Source: a bacterium
GTDB lineage: Bacteria > Planctomycetota > UBA1135 > GCA-002686595
Length of the DNA: 34,002 nucleotides
Assembly: GCA_030426785.1 (NCBI GenBank)
Contig: JAUHXY010000012.1
Coordinates: 1-34,002, forward strand
Reading direction: 5' to 3'
The notes beneath the pieces were generated by a model that was not told where the DNA came from, made no database searches, and saw only the letters and a program-made list of their open reading frames with translations. A program made the position numbers and the translations under genes. Of the stretch, positions 33,120 to 34,002 are shown piece after piece (position 1 is the stretch's first letter; every line of letters begins with the position of its first letter).

Positions 33120-34002
33120 ATGACCGCTGCCCTGTTCCCGCTGGACTTGCCCGAGCGCTTCAATCTGTGCGAGTACTTTCTCGACCACAACGTGGCTGCG
33201 GGGCGTGGGGACAAAGTGGCCCTGATCGACGAGCAAGGGACCTGGACCTTCGCACAGCTCGTCGATCGGGTGCAGCGCATGGCGGTGGTGTTGCGCGAGG
33301 CCGGCGTGCGGCCGGAAGACCGGGTTTTGATCGTTTTGCCGGATGCATGGCCTTTTGCGGTGTCGTTCTTTGCCACCTTGCGGGTGGGTGCGGTGTTCGC
33401 CATGGTCAACCCCTTGCTGAAGGCGAAGGATTTCGAAGCCTACCTCGCCTACACCAAAGCTCGCGCCGTGATCACCCATGCACGCGTGTTGCCCGAAATC
33501 GAAGCGGCGGCGCAGGCTTCGCCGCATTGCGACGCGCTGTTCGTGGTCGGGCAACCCGAGCATGCGCGCAGCCTGGAACATGCCTTGGAAGGCGCGGATC
33601 CGGCTTCGCCCTTGGCCGCTGTCGAACCCACCGGTCCGGACGATTTGGCCGGATGGTTGTTCACGTCGGGCTCGACCGGGCGTCCGAAGGGATGTGTGCA
33701 CGTGCACCGCGATTTCGCCTATTCGACGGAGACTTATGCGTTGCAAGTGGCCGGCTACCGCGAAAGCGACGTGTGCGTTTCCGTCCCCAAACTATTCTTC
33801 GGATACGCGACGGGCACCAACCTGATGTTTCCCTTCCGGGTGGGGGCGACGGTGGTGCTCTTCGAGGGGCGTTCTACCGCGGAAGCGCTGCTCGACCAGA
33901 TCGAGCAACACCGGCCGACTTTCATGACGGGGGTGCCCACGCTGCTCAACAACATGCTCGCATCGGAACGCATCGATGGCGCGGACCTGTCGAGCTTGCG
34001 GG
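33120..34002 (+). CDS. Benzoate-CoA ligase family AMP-forming ligase (3' end outside window)
   Basis: 294 residues are visible and the frame is still open at the window end, so it is missing from the ORF track. Start ATG at 33120 after CCTATCCC. It is an ANL-superfamily acyl-CoA synthetase: DEQGTWTFAQLVDRV, LIVLPDAWPFAVSFFATLRVGAV, the P-loop TSGSTGRPKGCVHVH (182-196), and FFGYATGTNLMFPFRVGAT, a benzoate-CoA-ligase-type acyl-pocket region. It activates an aromatic or short acid with ATP and CoA. With the kynureninase-like gene upstream, 2-aminobenzoate is the favoured substrate (inference); benzoate or others remain possible. The C-terminal AMP-binding lid is not in view. Confidence 0.9.
   Translation, partial: MTAALFPLDLPERFNLCEYFLDHNVAAGRGDKVALIDEQGTWTFAQLVDRVQRMAVVLREAGVRPEDRVLIVLPDAWPFAVSFFATLRVGAVFAMVNPLLKAKDFEAYLAYTKARAVITHARVLPEIEAAAQASPHCDALFVVGQPEHARSLEHALEGADPASPLAAVEPTGPDDLAGWLFTSGSTGRPKGCVHVHRDFAYSTETYALQVAGYRESDVCVSVPKLFFGYATGTNLMFPFRVGATVVLFEGRSTAEALLDQIEQHRPTFMTGVPTLLNNMLASERIDGADLSSLR

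Overview
The window is a GC-rich stretch of bacterial chromosome, densely packed with genes and free of insertion sequences, phage genes or CRISPR. Signal peptides, a lipobox and a beta-rich surface lipoprotein suggest a two-membrane, aerobic, heterotrophic organism. Few genes have a clear Shine-Dalgarno sequence, and several start with GTG or TTG. Codon and domain style would fit Planctomycetota or a myxobacterium-like lineage, but no sequence here fixes the taxonomy.

Layout. (1) 1-2057: the 3' end of an acyl-CoA dehydrogenase gene with a very stable hairpin behind it, a structured leader, and a divergent sigma-70 family factor ending in a good terminator. (2) 2058-10233: a self-contained lipoate and 2-oxoacid dehydrogenase locus in the order lipA, E1-alpha, E1-beta, E2 (two lipoyl domains), a second E1-alpha, E3 and lipB. 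LipB and LipA would make and finish the lipoyl group on E2, and E1, E2 and E3 would use it. (3) 10580-14672: two tandem paralogous HDOD-receiver-GGDEF signalling genes, the first with a degraded receiver. (4) A tRNA with anticodon CAT (probably Ile2), facing a long minus-strand gene (14902-18006). That gene encodes a membrane-anchored coiled-coil protein with a strict 42-residue repeat, a histone-H1-like basic tail and a helix-hairpin-helix end. (5) 18300-23611: a DUF1499 protein, the HrpB helicase, a beta-rich lipoprotein and a Nudix-metallo-beta-lactamase fusion. (6) 23740-26120 on the minus strand: an Old Yellow Enzyme-like flavoprotein translationally coupled to an SGNH-like exported protein. 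(7) 26267-34002 on the plus strand: SDR, RidA-like, enoyl-CoA hydratase family, acyl-CoA dehydrogenase, thioredoxin-like [2Fe-2S] protein, a PaaA/PaaC-like helical protein, a kynureninase-like PLP enzyme, a predicted pseudokinase, and a benzoate-CoA-ligase-family enzyme cut by the window end.

The two most unusual parts are the 42-residue-repeat membrane/DNA protein and region 7. Region 7 reads as a possible kynurenine -> 2-aminobenzoate -> 2-aminobenzoyl-CoA degradation cluster with an embedded pseudokinase. Functions are assigned from motifs read by eye. No database search was run, and substrate assignments in region 7 are inference.
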